Positions 1-10,529 of a stretch of 64,000 nt of DNA are shown here, piece by piece. The notes beneath the pieces are model-generated. The model saw only the letters and a program-made list of their open reading frames with translations, was not told where the DNA came from and did not search any database. The position numbers were made by a program, and so were the translations under genes. Source of the stretch: Eurosta solidaginis (taxonomy: Eukaryota > Arthropoda > Insecta > Diptera > Tephritidae); the NCBI RefSeq assembly GCF_040869045.1, contig NC_090321.1:133539689-133603688 (forward strand), given 5' to 3'. Positions within the stretch are counted from its first letter, which is position 1; each line of letters starts with the position of its first letter.

Positions 1-1334
1 CACGCATTTAATGAATGTTAATTTTAGTTTGGAAATTAATATAGTGCTTAGCTTCTAAGTTGTTTGTTGCAACCCCTACGTGTTGCAAGGCCGGCGGCAA
101 TGTTTAAGCCAAGCGCTTTCAATAGTTGGGAACCACTGGTGTTTCTTCATTTACAGCTGTTAGTCATAAAGCTGCACGGCTGTTGGAAATCCGCCGGTCG
201 ATCTCTTTCGAGGTTAGGGTTCGTGAATGCTGCGCTCAACTGCAAAGTGGTAGTCTACTTTCACGACGACAGCAGTTGAGACAGCGGTCCAGAGCAGCAT
301 TTTCATGTTCAGGTAAAATTCGGTCTTTTCGGTAATATATAACATTTGTAAATTATTATACCTATAGATATTTGTATTTCTGATTTTCAATTCGATTTTA
401 AACCCGCATATATCTTCGTATATGCGATCTCTTCTTCCTTAATAAACCTATACATTTTTATATTCAGACCAATTCTAAATATTCTCGCGGAATTTTGTTC
501 TCGCGGATTTTTTTATTCCCGCGGAAAAATTCCTCCAATTATTTTCTCCTATGGAGGAGAATAATTGTGGAATAGAATTTCGAATTTTCGAAGTCAGCTG
601 TTTTGTCAATTCAAATTTCGTTGCGCATTTCTTATTTTGTTTAAAATATTTTAAAGTTTAATTATTGTTGCCAATTTGTTTGAAATTAAGAAATATGGTA
701 TAAACAATGCACATTATTGCATTTCATGTGGTATTCACTGAAATGAGTAATGAATTGGTGCCACAGCACCATCAACAGAGGAGCATAAGAAGAAGACCGC
801 CGGGATAACACAAATCTGCCGGAGTTGCCTGCTTCCATTCAGCAAAACAATTTTCTGGCGGCCAAGTCGAGTTGAGTTCGCCTTTCGCCATATGCCAAAA
901 TCTATTTAAGCCTTCTTAAAAAATCCTTGCGCAATTTCTGGATGGCTGCATCAAATATGTATACCAAGAGATATTGTGGTTGTTGTTGTTGTATTAACAG
1001 TGAATATTGTGGTAGAATGTACATACATATTTTAGCGCACATTTGTACAAATAAGTGTTCTTTCTTAAAAGAACCAAATTCCTTTAACTATTTTGATGCA
1101 TTCCCTTTAATTTAACAAGTGAAAAAACTCCTAAGTAATGGCAAAGAAATCTCCCTCTCCCTCACATTCATAAAACCTACTTTTCTCCCATAACCGGTTT
1201 CCGCTTTTTCGAACATTGTTCAGAATAGGAAGAAAGGGGGAAATGAAAAAACTCGCAAGTAATTTTTATTTAGAATACGAGGAATGGGAGAAGGGAAAAA
1301 ACTCGCACGGAATTTTTGTTTAGAATTGGGCTGA
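1..1334. repeat. Dispersed repeat A, copy 1 (left end cut by window)
   Basis: This stretch is repeated almost base for base at 25746-25965 plus 35001-36135, where a retrotransposon splits it, and its first ~70 bases recur at 37686-37756. Both long copies stop being alike right after 'gggctgat' (1334 and 36135), which marks a real element end. I see no convincing protein in it. It contains an AATAAA near 441 and, from about 1240 to the end, two direct repeats of ~55 bases built around 'gggaaaaaactcgca'. It abuts a gypsy-like gag fragment on its right, so it probably inserted there. Class unknown: no inverted ends and no LTR are visible. Confidence 0.7.
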
Positions 1335-2450
1335 TGGAGTCTGTGCTCTCTCTAACGCATGAGAACAACACTTTAACAATGCAAAAAATTATTTGCAATA
1401 AACTGCGAAGAAAAGCATTACAATCCATTGAGACGCTGGTAAATTCGACATTCCAAGAGATCTTAACGAAACTAAAGGAACAGTTCGGAATCAGAACATC
1501 GTACCTAACTCTTAAGCCGGAGTCATTGGTGCCGTATGTCGTATCGCTGTATCCGTATCCCCAACGTAATCAGCTGTTTATCGTTACGACGGTAAACCAA
1601 AACCCAATTGGTTGGCTACGATACGGTTACGACCTTAGCGGCACCAATAATCGATTGCATTGATTATCATAAGGTTTGTCGAATCAGCTGTTATAAGGTT
1701 ACCGATAAAGCACCAATGTCTCCAGCTTTAGGAACGAGGCGATGGATGTCAAGGCCAATACAATGGAGCAACTCCATTATAAATTAAATAAAATTTTACA
1801 CACTATGAACACTAAGCATCTTACAGAAGGTGGCATCGAATTACTGTGTAATCCTTCCAACCACGAAAAGCTTATTTTTGAACTGTATGTAAGTTTTCTG
1901 CCATGTCACATAAAATCTTTATTAATTCAAATAGAATTACAACGATAGAAAAAGCAAATTCATTTTATATAGAAAATAACATGTTAAGTGATCTTGATTT
2001 GAAATTTAATAAGAAGAATGTTGTTGTAAAATCCAACGCAGGTATAAAGATGTCTAACTAAAACCTAAATAGGAGAAACGGCAGCCCAGAAAGAGCTGAT
2101 AAAAGGTTTGATGCCACAAACGGCGCTCGACTTTTTGCACCAAATCAGCCATATTTCTCACAGCCAGCCTATAATTCTAATAATTTGCGATAAGATAATA
2201 ACAGAAACTCGGGCTATCTTAGGCAAATGGGGAATTTTCAGAGGAACTCTGGTAGTTTCAGAAATAATTATTATCAGAACAGGGTTTCAAACGAAGAGGC
2301 GCAGGAAAGAGTATACACCGACAGTCCGAGACAAACTGAATAAAGAGCGCAACCAATGGAAGTCGATTCAATTGAAAAATATGAAAAATTTCGGCTCTCT
2401 TCTATACCAGCAACGATCCCTTAGTCATTCTTACAGTCGATGGTCGTCAA
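1332..2450 (+). pseudogene. Gag remnant of element G1
   Basis: Gag would form the particle that packages the element's RNA. A readable stretch at about 1332-1509 carries the helix-rich motif NKLRRKALQSIETL found in 17.6-like gags. The reading breaks at a small inverted-repeat insertion (1510-1731), resumes at 1732-1948 (EQLHYKLNKILHTMNTK), then shifts frame. The part from about 2040 to 2350 is rich in Asn, Gln, Arg and Tyr, as in the basic tail of these gags. No CCHC zinc knuckle is seen, as expected for this lineage. Multiple stops make it non-functional. Confidence 0.65.
1510..1731. mobile_element. Small inverted-repeat element (MITE-like) inside gag of G1
   Basis: The ends are inverted copies of each other: the left end reads cttaagccggagtcattggt and the complement of the right end matches it at 19 of 22 positions. 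A second inverted pair, attggtgccg (1525-1534) and cggcaccaat (1639-1648), lies inside, and aatcagctgtt occurs twice. The gag reading stops making sense at the left end and resumes after the right end, which is independent support for an insertion of about 220 bases. No clear target duplication is seen, so the superfamily is open. Confidence 0.6.
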
Positions 2451-2640
2451 ACCCGATGCTTAATTGACACGGGCTCAGCCACTATATTGGGCGACTATGA
2501 AACATTTAGTTATAGCAAAGGAAAAAGTCGTAGAGATAAAAACTTTATTTGGTTCTCAGATAATTTCAGAGGAAGTAATCGTAGATGTGCCATTAGAGTT
2601 TCAGTTAAAAAACGCTACAATGTCTCTAAAACTAATTGAT
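2420..2640 (+). pseudogene. Aspartic protease remnant of element G1
   Basis: The retroviral-type protease cuts the Gag-Pol polyprotein. The active-site motif LIDTGSAT is encoded at 2460-2483, with Asp at 2466-2468. About 20 residues upstream and 50 downstream remain readable before the frame is lost near 2640. The usual second hydrophobic motif, ILGxD, is reduced to ILGDY soon after the active site, so the domain is truncated or rearranged. It lies between gag and reverse transcriptase, as expected. Confidence 0.6.
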
Positions 2641-2929
2641 CTTAAGAATAAACCCTTTCAATGTATTTTACTTTATGTATTTAGACTTACTATTTCAAAA
2701 TATCATAAATAATTGCTATGAAAGTGTCGAGTTAAGTCGAGTTGGTAAACGCTAATTAAATTTTGCCTCAATGTGGGCCAAAGATTTAAATCTTGAAGAA
2801 AACGAAAAAATAACTAAACTTCTGAAAAATTTTCTAAATATATTTTACAAGATGGCCAAATTTTATCTGCTTCAAATAAAGTAAAACATAAAATTATTAC
2901 GGCTCCTCATACACCCATCTATTGCAAAA

Positions 2930-4209
2930 ATTGTAGATACCCTTACGCACTGGAATGAGAAATAAATAAACAACTAAATGAAATCTTAAAAAACGGAATA
3001 ATTCGCGAAAGCAACTCGCCGTATAATTCACCACTGTGGATAGTGGAAAAGAAGGGCGACGGTAGCGAACAAAAAAATACCGAATCGTCATAGATTACCG
3101 CAGATTGAATAGTATAACAGTTGACGACAAATTTCCGCTACCAAACATCGAGTCATTGTTCGAAAAGCTAGGACGTTCTATATATTTTTCTACAATAAAC
3201 CTCGCCAAGGGGTTTCACCAAATCTTAATGGATGATGGTGATATCGAAAAAACGGCGTTTTCAAGCCCAAGTGGGCATTATGAGTATACCAGAATGCCAT
3301 TTGGCCTCAAAAACGCTCCTTCCACCTTTCAGCGCTTAATGAACACAGTTCTTAGCAAATTTATAAATAAAATCTGCGTTATCTATATGGACGATATACT
3401 TGTGTTCTCAACGTCCCTAAATGAACATATAGAAAGCGTAGCCAAATTTTTTAAGTGCCTATTAGAAAATAATTTGAAAATACAATGTGAGAAATGCAAA
3501 TTCTTATGCAAAGAAACAAATTTCCTAGGGCACTTGATAACCGAAAAAGGAATAAAACCCTGTAGTAGTAAAATTAATGCAATACTTAATCTAGAGCTAC
3601 CCTGGACCATTAAGGAAATTAGACCATTTCTGGGTTTTCCGTGTTTTATAGGAAATTTATTCGCAATTACGCAATGATAGCGGCACCCCTCATTAAGTAT
3701 TTGAAAAAAAATTCTAGAGTCGATGTAAATGATGCAGAATATATTCGGGCATTTAATAAATTAAAAATGGTCGTAACCTCACCCCACTGCTTTCATTTCC
3801 CGATTATATAAAAAAATTTACCGTCACGACTGATGGTAGCGATCTCGCAATCGGGGCGGTGTTGACTTAAAATTGTAAACCAATATACTATGCAAGTAGA
3901 TCACTCAATGGCTATGAAAAACGCTATCACACTTTAGAAAAGGAGCTTCTGGCTATAGTTTGGGCGTTGAAGACGTTTCGACCCTATCTTTTCGGTAGAC
4001 GCTTTGTGGTTCAGACAGACTATCAGCCTCTAAAATGGTTAGCCTCGATGAAGGAGTCTAATTCTACAATTTTTAGATGGAAATCGTTACTAAGGGAATT
4101 CGATTTTGAAATCGAATATATAAAGGGGAAGGAAAACACCGTCACAGATTTTTTAAGTCGTATTAAAAATAACGATAGTTACATGAAAGGTGACATACAT
4201 AGACATTAA
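2930..4209 (+). pseudogene. Reverse transcriptase and RNase H remnant of element G1
   Basis: This domain copies the element's RNA into DNA. The N-terminal motif around SPLWIVEKK lies at about 3015-3060, and a run of seven A at 3071-3077 shifts the frame. The next 190 codons (3105-3677) are open and hold FSTINLAKGFHQI, MPFGLKNAPSTFQRLMN and the catalytic YMDD (3384-3395). The frame then breaks. RNase H continues at 3820-4209 with TTDGSD, the glutamate-containing EKELLAIVWAL, and a connection region ending in DFLSRI, a variant of the usual ADALSR. A single stop and shifts near 3700 and 3870 disable it. The catalytic residues are still present. Confidence 0.8.
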
Positions 4210-5474
4210 GTCCTTGTTCGAAAATAGCGGAGAAACAGTGCACTCCGCCACTGAAGATCAAAATGGTCACTTTCTAATATCCGATGGAATAGTTAACAAA
4301 TATTTAACACAAATTCGAATTTTGAGGAGAAAACTTGACGAATTCCAAAAGTTATACGGAAAATACAAGATTGTCTATATCGCGGAACTTGACTTAGCAA
4401 GTAGTTCTTATTTAACAGATATTCTACGAAAGTATATTAAATAGGGGACTGTTGGTATATATTCTGAACTAAACGACACTCAGTATAATATTATCCAACA
4501 GAAATCGATAAGCTTACTTAGTAACGACAATAACGTGAAATGTACGAAATGTTCAAAAATTGCTACAGACATAGTGACAGAGGAAGAACTTTTCGAACTC
4601 ATCGAACAAATTCACAAAAAAAGGCAACGATAGAGGTGTCAGAGAAAATTTTGAAGAAATGAAACAGTGCTATTTTTATCCTAATTTGCGAAAATTTGTA
4701 AATAAATACATAAACATTTGTAAGATATGTAACGAGAACAAGTACGGAAGAACACCAATAAAAAAGTTTCTTAATCACACAGAGACTCCATCTAAACCTA
4801 ACCAAATCGTTCACGTTGATATCTTCTGCGTTCGAAGAACATACTTTTTAACAGCTATTGATAGGTTCACGAAAATGGTATCGGCGCACATCTTAGCCGA
4901 TAGAAAAATGTGTACGGTCAAGGCAAAGCTTCAAGAACGGTTATCTTGGTTAGGGACTCCGGAAGTACTTATTTTTGATAACGAATTCAATAATTCATTA
5001 GTATCTAAGATTGTTTTGCAGAGAAAATAATATATGCCCACATTTCACCAAACCGCATAGTCACACGGGAAATGCCGACGTTGAACGCTCCCACTCCAAA
5101 CTTCAGGAGCATAATCGAATTATTAGATCGGAAAACGCCAAATTTACCCATTGACGAAGTTGTCTTAAAAGCAGTTGGGTTTACAACAGCACGATCCATA
5201 GCACGAAAAATTTAAAGCCAATGGATTTTATCAACAATGATAATTTAAACTTTGAAAAAATATGGCAAACCATGTGCAACATAAATTTAATGCTGTTTAC
5301 AATTATAACTTGAAAAAGGAAATCATACCCAATTTTGATCATAAAAATATGTACAGAAAGAATCCTGAAGCAGAAAGAAATAAAGTTGCCAAACGATTCG
5401 TTAAGTTACCAATAAGTTATCCTAACAAAATTGATATAGAACAAATGAAACGGCCACTGAAAATATTCAATTAG
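4190..5474 (+). pseudogene. Integrase remnant of element G1
   Basis: Integrase would insert the DNA copy. A cysteine pair survives as CKICNE near 4719. The catalytic core follows, with VHVDIF (first Asp, ~4815) and LIFDNEFN (second Asp, ~4972). The glutamate motif GNADVERSHSKLQEH reads in another frame at about 5070-5114. A C-terminal tail ending KRPLKIFN is open at 5262-5474. At least three frameshifts separate these parts. The 4190-4590 stretch is the linker between RNase H and integrase. Confidence 0.7.
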
Positions 5475-5607
5475 TTAAACATATGTAAAAAAAAAGATGT
5501 TCAAATGCATTATCGTTAATGAGTGCTTAATTATCACCTTTAGCACATTATTACTTATGTAATATAAGATACATAATTATATCGCATTATTAAAATTTAT
5601 ATTTTAA

Positions 5608-5983
5608 ATCGCCCATTGCTCTGTGAAAATCATATTCTAGGGATCAAAATAAGAAACTTTGCCGAAGGAACCATACCTCTAAAACGAATACTGATGCCCC
5701 CAATTTGGGTCGAACTTTTGAGTAGGGGCAAATTTTGAAAAATCCCACTTGGACCCATTTAGAGTGCTCCAATCGAGTCCAAATGTATGACCGACCCCCA
5801 CCAACTTTGGAGGCCCGACCCACCGATGCCAGTGGCACACCCCCTGGAACCCCCCTGGGGATTCACCATACAAACATTTCAAAAAATCGCCGGTTTTGCA
5901 TCAGCGAAATGCCTATGTTTTTTCTTTTTGGAGTTTATTTTTCTCTTTAGAAATTTATTTAGTCAGAACATATGTAAATGAAA
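5608..5983 (+). repeat. Left inverted terminal repeat of T1
   Basis: It matches the complement of 8753-9242. The match starts at 'atcgcccattgctctgtg', runs through a GC-rich middle ('ccgacccccaccaactttgg' at 5790-5809), then 'atttcaaaaaatcgccggtt', and ends in 'agtcagaacatatgtaaat'. By eye the outer 310 bases are about 88-90 percent alike. Open frames on both strands here are mirror images of those in the right repeat and are not genes. Confidence 0.85.
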
Positions 5984-6399
5984 AAATGAATTTAACTTAG
6001 TAATAGAAAAGAAATTAAAAAAAATTGTTAGAAATTAGCGTTTTTACAACCCTTTTAAAACCAAGGCATTACTGTGATGCATTTGCATGTCGTAAACATA
6101 GTTGTGTGGGTTTTTTATTCAACTGTTTTAAAAAATAAAGGTATCACTGTGACACAATTGCAGATCGTAGAATTGCTTGTGTTGTTTTTTTTAAGCCACC
6201 ACAAGACACAGCAGGTGGAATTGAAATTACCATTTCATTCTTATTACCTCGTTTCGAAGATCATATATAACGCAACAGTTTTTGTGAATGCATTAAGTCG
6301 TTGTGAAGAACTCAAAGTGTGAAGTGCTAATTTCAGATAAAAAAAAATTTAAAAAAAAAATAAAAAGTGAAGTGACCATTCCAAATCAAAAAGTTTACA

Positions 6400-8100
6400 A
6401 TGAATCCACCATCCTCTACACCGCAAGATGAAGCAACTACATCAACAACTATCGAAAACCCAATGAGTCATATACGCAAGCATGATGTTACTGTTTTTGG
6501 TGTGTCTACTGATTTAACTGATCTTAATTTACCAACCCATCTGGATATCTTGAGATATTATTTTTACTTAAGCGAACGTGCCAAAACAGAACAAAAAAAG
6601 TTTTCCCATAAATCATTCACTATTCAAGTACAAGATAAGTTGATTGGAATTTGCGAAAAACTTGGTATGGAAATAATACTGAAAAAAGTGTATTTAATAA
6701 ATTGAATAAATTGCTTGACAAGAATCAAGAGCAAATCAAGAGAAGAAACGATACATAAAATTGATGAGAAATATCATACCAGGATGGTAAAAGAACCTCA
6801 TCTTGTTATTTTGAGAGAACCCAATTCTGAATTGATTGGTTACGTAAAACTGGAACATGAAACCGCTGAACACAAAACAACCAAATTAAATGGTTTTTTC
6901 AACGATAAAAATATATCACTTGATGCATTAATTGGAATATCCACTGACGGTGAGCCAACAAACACTGGCCCACACGGTGGAATTATACGACGATTTGAAT
7001 TGCTGTTAAAAAGACCATTGCATTGGATCGTTTGCCTTCTACACTTCAACGAACTTCCGTTTCGGCATTTGTTTGAAGCTTTGGATAAATCAACCAGCAC
7101 TGGACCAAGATCGGCAACCGGAAAACTGAGCCGTCAAATCGAAACTTGTGAAACTCTTCCGGTAAGTTATTGCTATCACTCATTTATTATAATTGTCAAC
7201 CATTTTTAATTATTTTATTATTATATATTTTCAGGTGGTGGACGGCTTCCAAAAAATTGAGTTGCAAAATATGCCCCTGCACGCTGCTACAGAAAAAATT
7301 GAATTTTCCACCGATTCGAAGTACTTATACGACATGGCCCATGCAATTTCTAGCGGCGTGGTTCCGGTGGATCTGGCTAACATCAAACCAGGGAAAATTG
7401 TACATTCTCGGTGGCTCACCAAGGCCGCTAGATTATTGCGATTATATGTGACAACGGAAAATCCAGATGCAAATTTAAGAATTCTGGTTGAATTTATAAT
7501 TAAATGTTATGTGCCAATGTACTTCAATATCAAGTATTACAGCTCTGTCGTGTACGGCAGTGCATTATTTTTCAAGTTCATTGGTTAGTCACGATTTAGA
7601 AATCGTTTACGCAAAATTGTCAATCAAGTAATTAAAGATAATTCATATTATGCGCATTCGGAAAATATCTTGTTATCAATGTTGTTTGATGATAGCAAAG
7701 AAAAGCGCGACTGTGCCATCAAGAAAATTCTACGCTATCGAACCGATGTTGACGAGCCAATGGAACTTAGAGTTTATAAAAACCAGATATAAACTTTAAT
7801 TGCACAAGTTATACGGAAATGATCAATTTGAATGATGTAAATATCGTATTTGAACCACCATTCACGCGAAGCATTCCGTACGATACATTGAAAGAATATT
7901 TAAATCAAGATCCAAAAATTCCATCACACATACAAGGAACGGAACGACATGTTCAATTGCTAGCTAGCGTTTCCAAACGGGTTATACCGGAAAATGTAGA
8001 GGCTGTTATGGCGACGACATTAGAGAGCCGTGCGAAATTGCCCAGACTTGAAAGTAAAAAAGACTTCAAACAATCATTTTTTTTAGTTTCTTTTCTATAA
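6400..8100 (+). pseudogene. Transposase-like gene of T1 with one intron (broken)
   Basis: An ATG at 6400 opens the reading. One frame runs to a donor at 7161, apart from a TGA at 6703-6705; between about 6683 and 6756 another frame reads better, so two compensating indels are likely. Exon 2 begins at 7235 in phase 0, meets a TAG at 7586 and loses its frame at an A-run near 7785 (one base short). The last ~95 codons are open at 7819-8100. Conserved-looking motifs are VKEPHLVILREPNS, ISTDGEPTNTG (a candidate catalytic Asp, ~6944), CLLHFNELPFRHLFEAL (candidate Glu), KIVHSRWLTKAARLLRLYV, SENILLSMLFDD and IPSHIQGTERHVQLL. I recall proteins of this kind from insect and cnidarian genomes as uncharacterised transposon products, but I cannot name the family. 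The spliced product would be about 540 residues. Confidence 0.65.
7162..7234 (+). other. Spliceosomal intron in the T1 gene (73 bases)
   Basis: The exon ends in ...ctcttccg, the intron starts with the consensus gtaagt, is AT-rich, and ends in a pyrimidine stretch followed by ttttcag. Exon 2 starts gtggtggac. The flanking exons join in phase 0 and give a continuous protein. 73 bases is a typical short fly intron. Confidence 0.8.
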
Positions 8101-9003
8101 CTCACTTAAATAAATTTTTTAATTTACATATGTTCTGACTAAATAAATTTCTTAAGAGAAAAAATAGATATTATTATAAATAAATAAATAAAAATAACTA
8201 AATAAATTTCTTAAGAGAAAAAATAGATATTATTATAAATAAATAATAAATATTATTATAAATAAATAAATAAAAATAAAGAAAAAACATAGCCATTTAG
8301 CTGATTTTTTCATGTAAATTGCAAAACCGGCGATTTTTTGAAATGTTTGTATGGTGAACCCCCAGGGGGGTCGAACCGATGTTGACGAGCCAATGGAACT
8401 TAGAGTTTATAAAAACCAGATATAAACTTTAATTGCACAAGTTATACGGAAATGATCAATTTGAATGATGTAAATATCGTATTTGAACCACCATTCACGC
8501 GAAGCATTCCGTACGATACATTGAAAGAATATTTAAATCATGATCCAAAAATTCCATCACACATACAAGGAACGGAACGACATGTTCAATTGCTAGCTAG
8601 CGTTTCCAAACGGGTTATACCGGAAAATGTAGAGGCTGTTATGGCGACGACATTAGAGAGCCGTGCGAAATTGCCCAGACTTGAAAGTAAAAAAGACTTC
8701 AAACAATCATTTTTTTTAGTTTCTTTTGTATAACTCACTTAAATAAATTTTTTAATTTACATATGTTCTGACTAAATAAATTTCTTAAGAGAAAAAATAG
8801 ATATTATTATAAATAAATAAATAAAAATAACTAAATAAATTTCTTAAGAGAAAAAATAGATATTATTATAAATAAATAATAAATATTATTATAAATAAAT
8901 AAATAAAAATAAAGAAAAAACATAGCCATTTAGCTGATTTTTTCATGTAAAGTGCAAAACCGGCGATTTTTTGAAATGTTTGTATGGTGAACCCCCAGGG
9001 GGG
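7738..9003 (+). repeat. Tandem duplication, two 633-base units, inside T1
   Basis: 7738-8370 and 8371-9003 are direct copies. I see only three base differences (for example aatcaagatcc versus aatcatgatcc, and tcttttctat versus tcttttgtat), so the event is recent. Each unit holds the last ~115 codons of the transposase-like gene plus the inner part of the right terminal repeat. The frameshift at the A-run before the final exon is in both copies, so it is older than the duplication. The second copy of the gene's 3' end is at 8452-8733. Confidence 0.9.
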
Positions 9004-9242
9004 TCCAGGGGCTATGCCACTGGCATAGGTGGGTCGGGCCTCCAAAGTTAGTGGGGGTCGGCCATACATTTGGACTCGATTGGAGCACTCTAAATGGGTC
9101 AAAGTGGGATTTTTCAAAATTTGCCACCACCCAAAAGTTCAGATTGGGGGACATCAGAATTCGTTTTAGAGGTATGGTTCCTTCGGCAAAGTTTCTTATT
9201 TTGATCCCTAGAATACGATTTTCACAGAGCAATGAACGATTT
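8753..9242 (-). repeat. Right inverted terminal repeat of T1
   Basis: The complement of this segment matches 5608-5983. Relative to the left end it has extra ataaataaat-rich blocks at 8800-8912. The outermost matched bases read 'cacagagcaatgaacgat' on the plus strand. A partial second copy of its inner portion lies at 8120-8370 because of the 633-base duplication. Confidence 0.85.
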
Positions 9243-9482
9243 TTAAATCGATCCGCCCTAGTACACATCATATAACTGAGCTTAGTAAATAAATTATGTA
9301 TTCATGTACTAATAATTGTCTAGCTAGTATGTAAGAGCGGGAGAAACCCATCCCTCAGTTTGAAGCGAAGAATAAAAGCGTAAGGTCATACAGCTAAACC
9401 TAATTCTAAACGTGGATTTTGCACTTATTAAAAATCAAGAAATATTAAAGAATTAAAGAAATATTAATTTTCCAAAAGTCGC
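9243..9482. other. AT-rich gap, possible LTR remnant
   Basis: I find no gene. The stretch holds 'gagcgggagaaacccatccc' at 9337 and 'aataaaagcg' at 9372, which could be promoter or polyadenylation-like parts of a degenerate LTR, perhaps the right end of element G1 beyond the inserted DNA transposon. This is inference from position only. Confidence 0.25.
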
Positions 9483-9484
9483 AT

Positions 9485-9679
9485 TTAGATGCTGTGCTAT
9501 GCGAGATTATTGCCTTAATTGCTGCTTGACTGTCAGTATAAAAGTTAACACGGTTGCAGCTTAAGCTATTCTCTTCCAGGGTTTTTACTGCTTTGGTTAC
9601 AGCTAATATTTCCGCTTGGAAAACGCTACAGTAATCCGGCAGGCTGCAGGATCTGTTTATTTCCGGAACAGCACAGTAT
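9485..9679 (-). pseudogene. LOA-type LINE fragment: RNase H domain
   Basis: Read on the minus strand this matches the RNase H domain of the LOA element at about 57180-57350: residues around LPDYCSVFQAEILAV, then ENSLSCNRVNFY, and DSQAAIKAIISHSTASK. The Glu and Asp catalytic positions are retained. It is cut on one side by a LINE tail (9680) and simply ends on the other. It is a dead fragment of the same family as 52531-58037. Confidence 0.8.
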
Positions 9680-10497
9680 TTATTTATTTATTTATTTCTT
9701 ACAGCTTATAATAAGCCTAGCTTATACCTATATATAGTTATTAATATATAATCTAATTAAAGTAATTTATATGCATCTATTGACTGACCAAATGGAGTGA
9801 GAGATGGGTAGCAGACCAATGACACCAATGCAAGGATTTTGCTAGTTGTATCTGACGCTGTTAACGTATTTAAAGTGCGAAGGTAACATCTGAACGGCGA
9901 TGCACTTATTAGGTTGAGTGATGCGTTACAATATGAGCTTCGGCTACTTTTTGCTTACGTGGGAAAGCTTCCTAGTGCCAGCGTAGAGTAGTCGCGATGT
10001 ATGCAATGCTATTGATGATTCTTGCACTAGAATGGCAGTGTTCTACAGTAATTGTACAATTTGTGTTTAAATTCCCTTATGTTACTAGATTTAACATCAT
10101 TTGGTAATTCATTGTAGAATTTTAATCCTTTATAGTACAAATTACGTTTGTCCGGTTTTGTTCTATAAGCAGGTAGAGTAAAATCATTTCTTCTTCTTGT
10201 ATTTACGGAATGAACAGTTCTTACATATTTTATGTTACTTTTCAAATAATCAGGCAAGTTGTCTTCTATTATGTTTCTAATAATCGTATGATAAAACAGT
10301 ACCTGTTTAATGCTTAGCCAATTTAGAATGGCGAGCATATCTCTGATAGGTGTGTCATAGCGTTTCCTTAGAATAAATCGCATAGCTCGGTTCTGTTGCT
10401 TTTGCAATTTGTAAATTTGGTTATCTCTCATAATGAAGAATAATGTTGGACAATATATGAAGTGAGGTTTGATTATCGATCTGTAAACCATTACCTT
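9680..10497 (-). pseudogene. 5'-truncated jockey/CR1-like LINE, 3' end of reverse transcriptase
   Basis: The minus strand carries 154 open codons (10491-10027) typical of the reverse transcriptase 'thumb' and tail: YRSIIKPHFIYCPTLFF, LQKQQNRAMRFILRKRYDTP, SVNTRRRNDFTLP and FYNELPNDVKSS. A 3' untranslated part follows and ends in a tail of TTTA units (9681-9696 on the plus strand, AAATAAATAAAT in the sense direction). The 5' side is cut at about 10497. The element seems to have landed next to or inside the LOA fragment at 9485-9679. It lacks catalytic motifs and is inactive. Confidence 0.8.
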
Positions 10498-10529
10498 GTA
10501 CCGTCTACTTACGTACTTGCAGGTGTAAT

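Larger units (their letters stand above)
1332..5530 (+). mobile_element. Decayed Ty3/gypsy-type LTR retrotransposon (17.6/297-like), element G1
   Basis: Pieces of gag, aspartic protease, reverse transcriptase, RNase H and integrase appear in the canonical gypsy order on the plus strand, spread over all three frames with many stops. The gag style and integrase end resemble 17.6/297/Tv1-like fly elements. No LTR is recognisable on the left, where repeat A abuts. Any right LTR would begin near 5480 and seems to be interrupted by the DNA transposon at 5608; the AT-rich sequence at 9243-9480 may be its continuation. It is an old copy without an intact gene. Confidence 0.75.
5608..9242 (+). mobile_element. 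DNA transposon with long inverted terminal repeats (~375 bases), element T1
   Basis: The two ends are inverted copies over hundreds of bases (5608-5983 and 8753-9242) and enclose an intron-containing transposase-like gene. TTAA stands at both outer edges (5604-5607 and 9243-9246), which could be a TTAA target duplication, but the exact termini are uncertain by a few bases. The right end is longer because the terminal region was tandemly duplicated and because ATAAATAA runs have expanded. The arrangement is that of a cut-and-paste element. The gene shows stops and frameshifts, so this copy is dead. The superfamily is not assigned; a TTAA-targeting group such as Kolobok is one guess. Confidence 0.75.

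Noticed and set aside
5644..5981. Open frames on both strands in the left inverted end of T1 (mirror images at 8866-9275)
   Set aside because: They only reflect GC-rich terminal repeat sequence and are mirrored in the other end.
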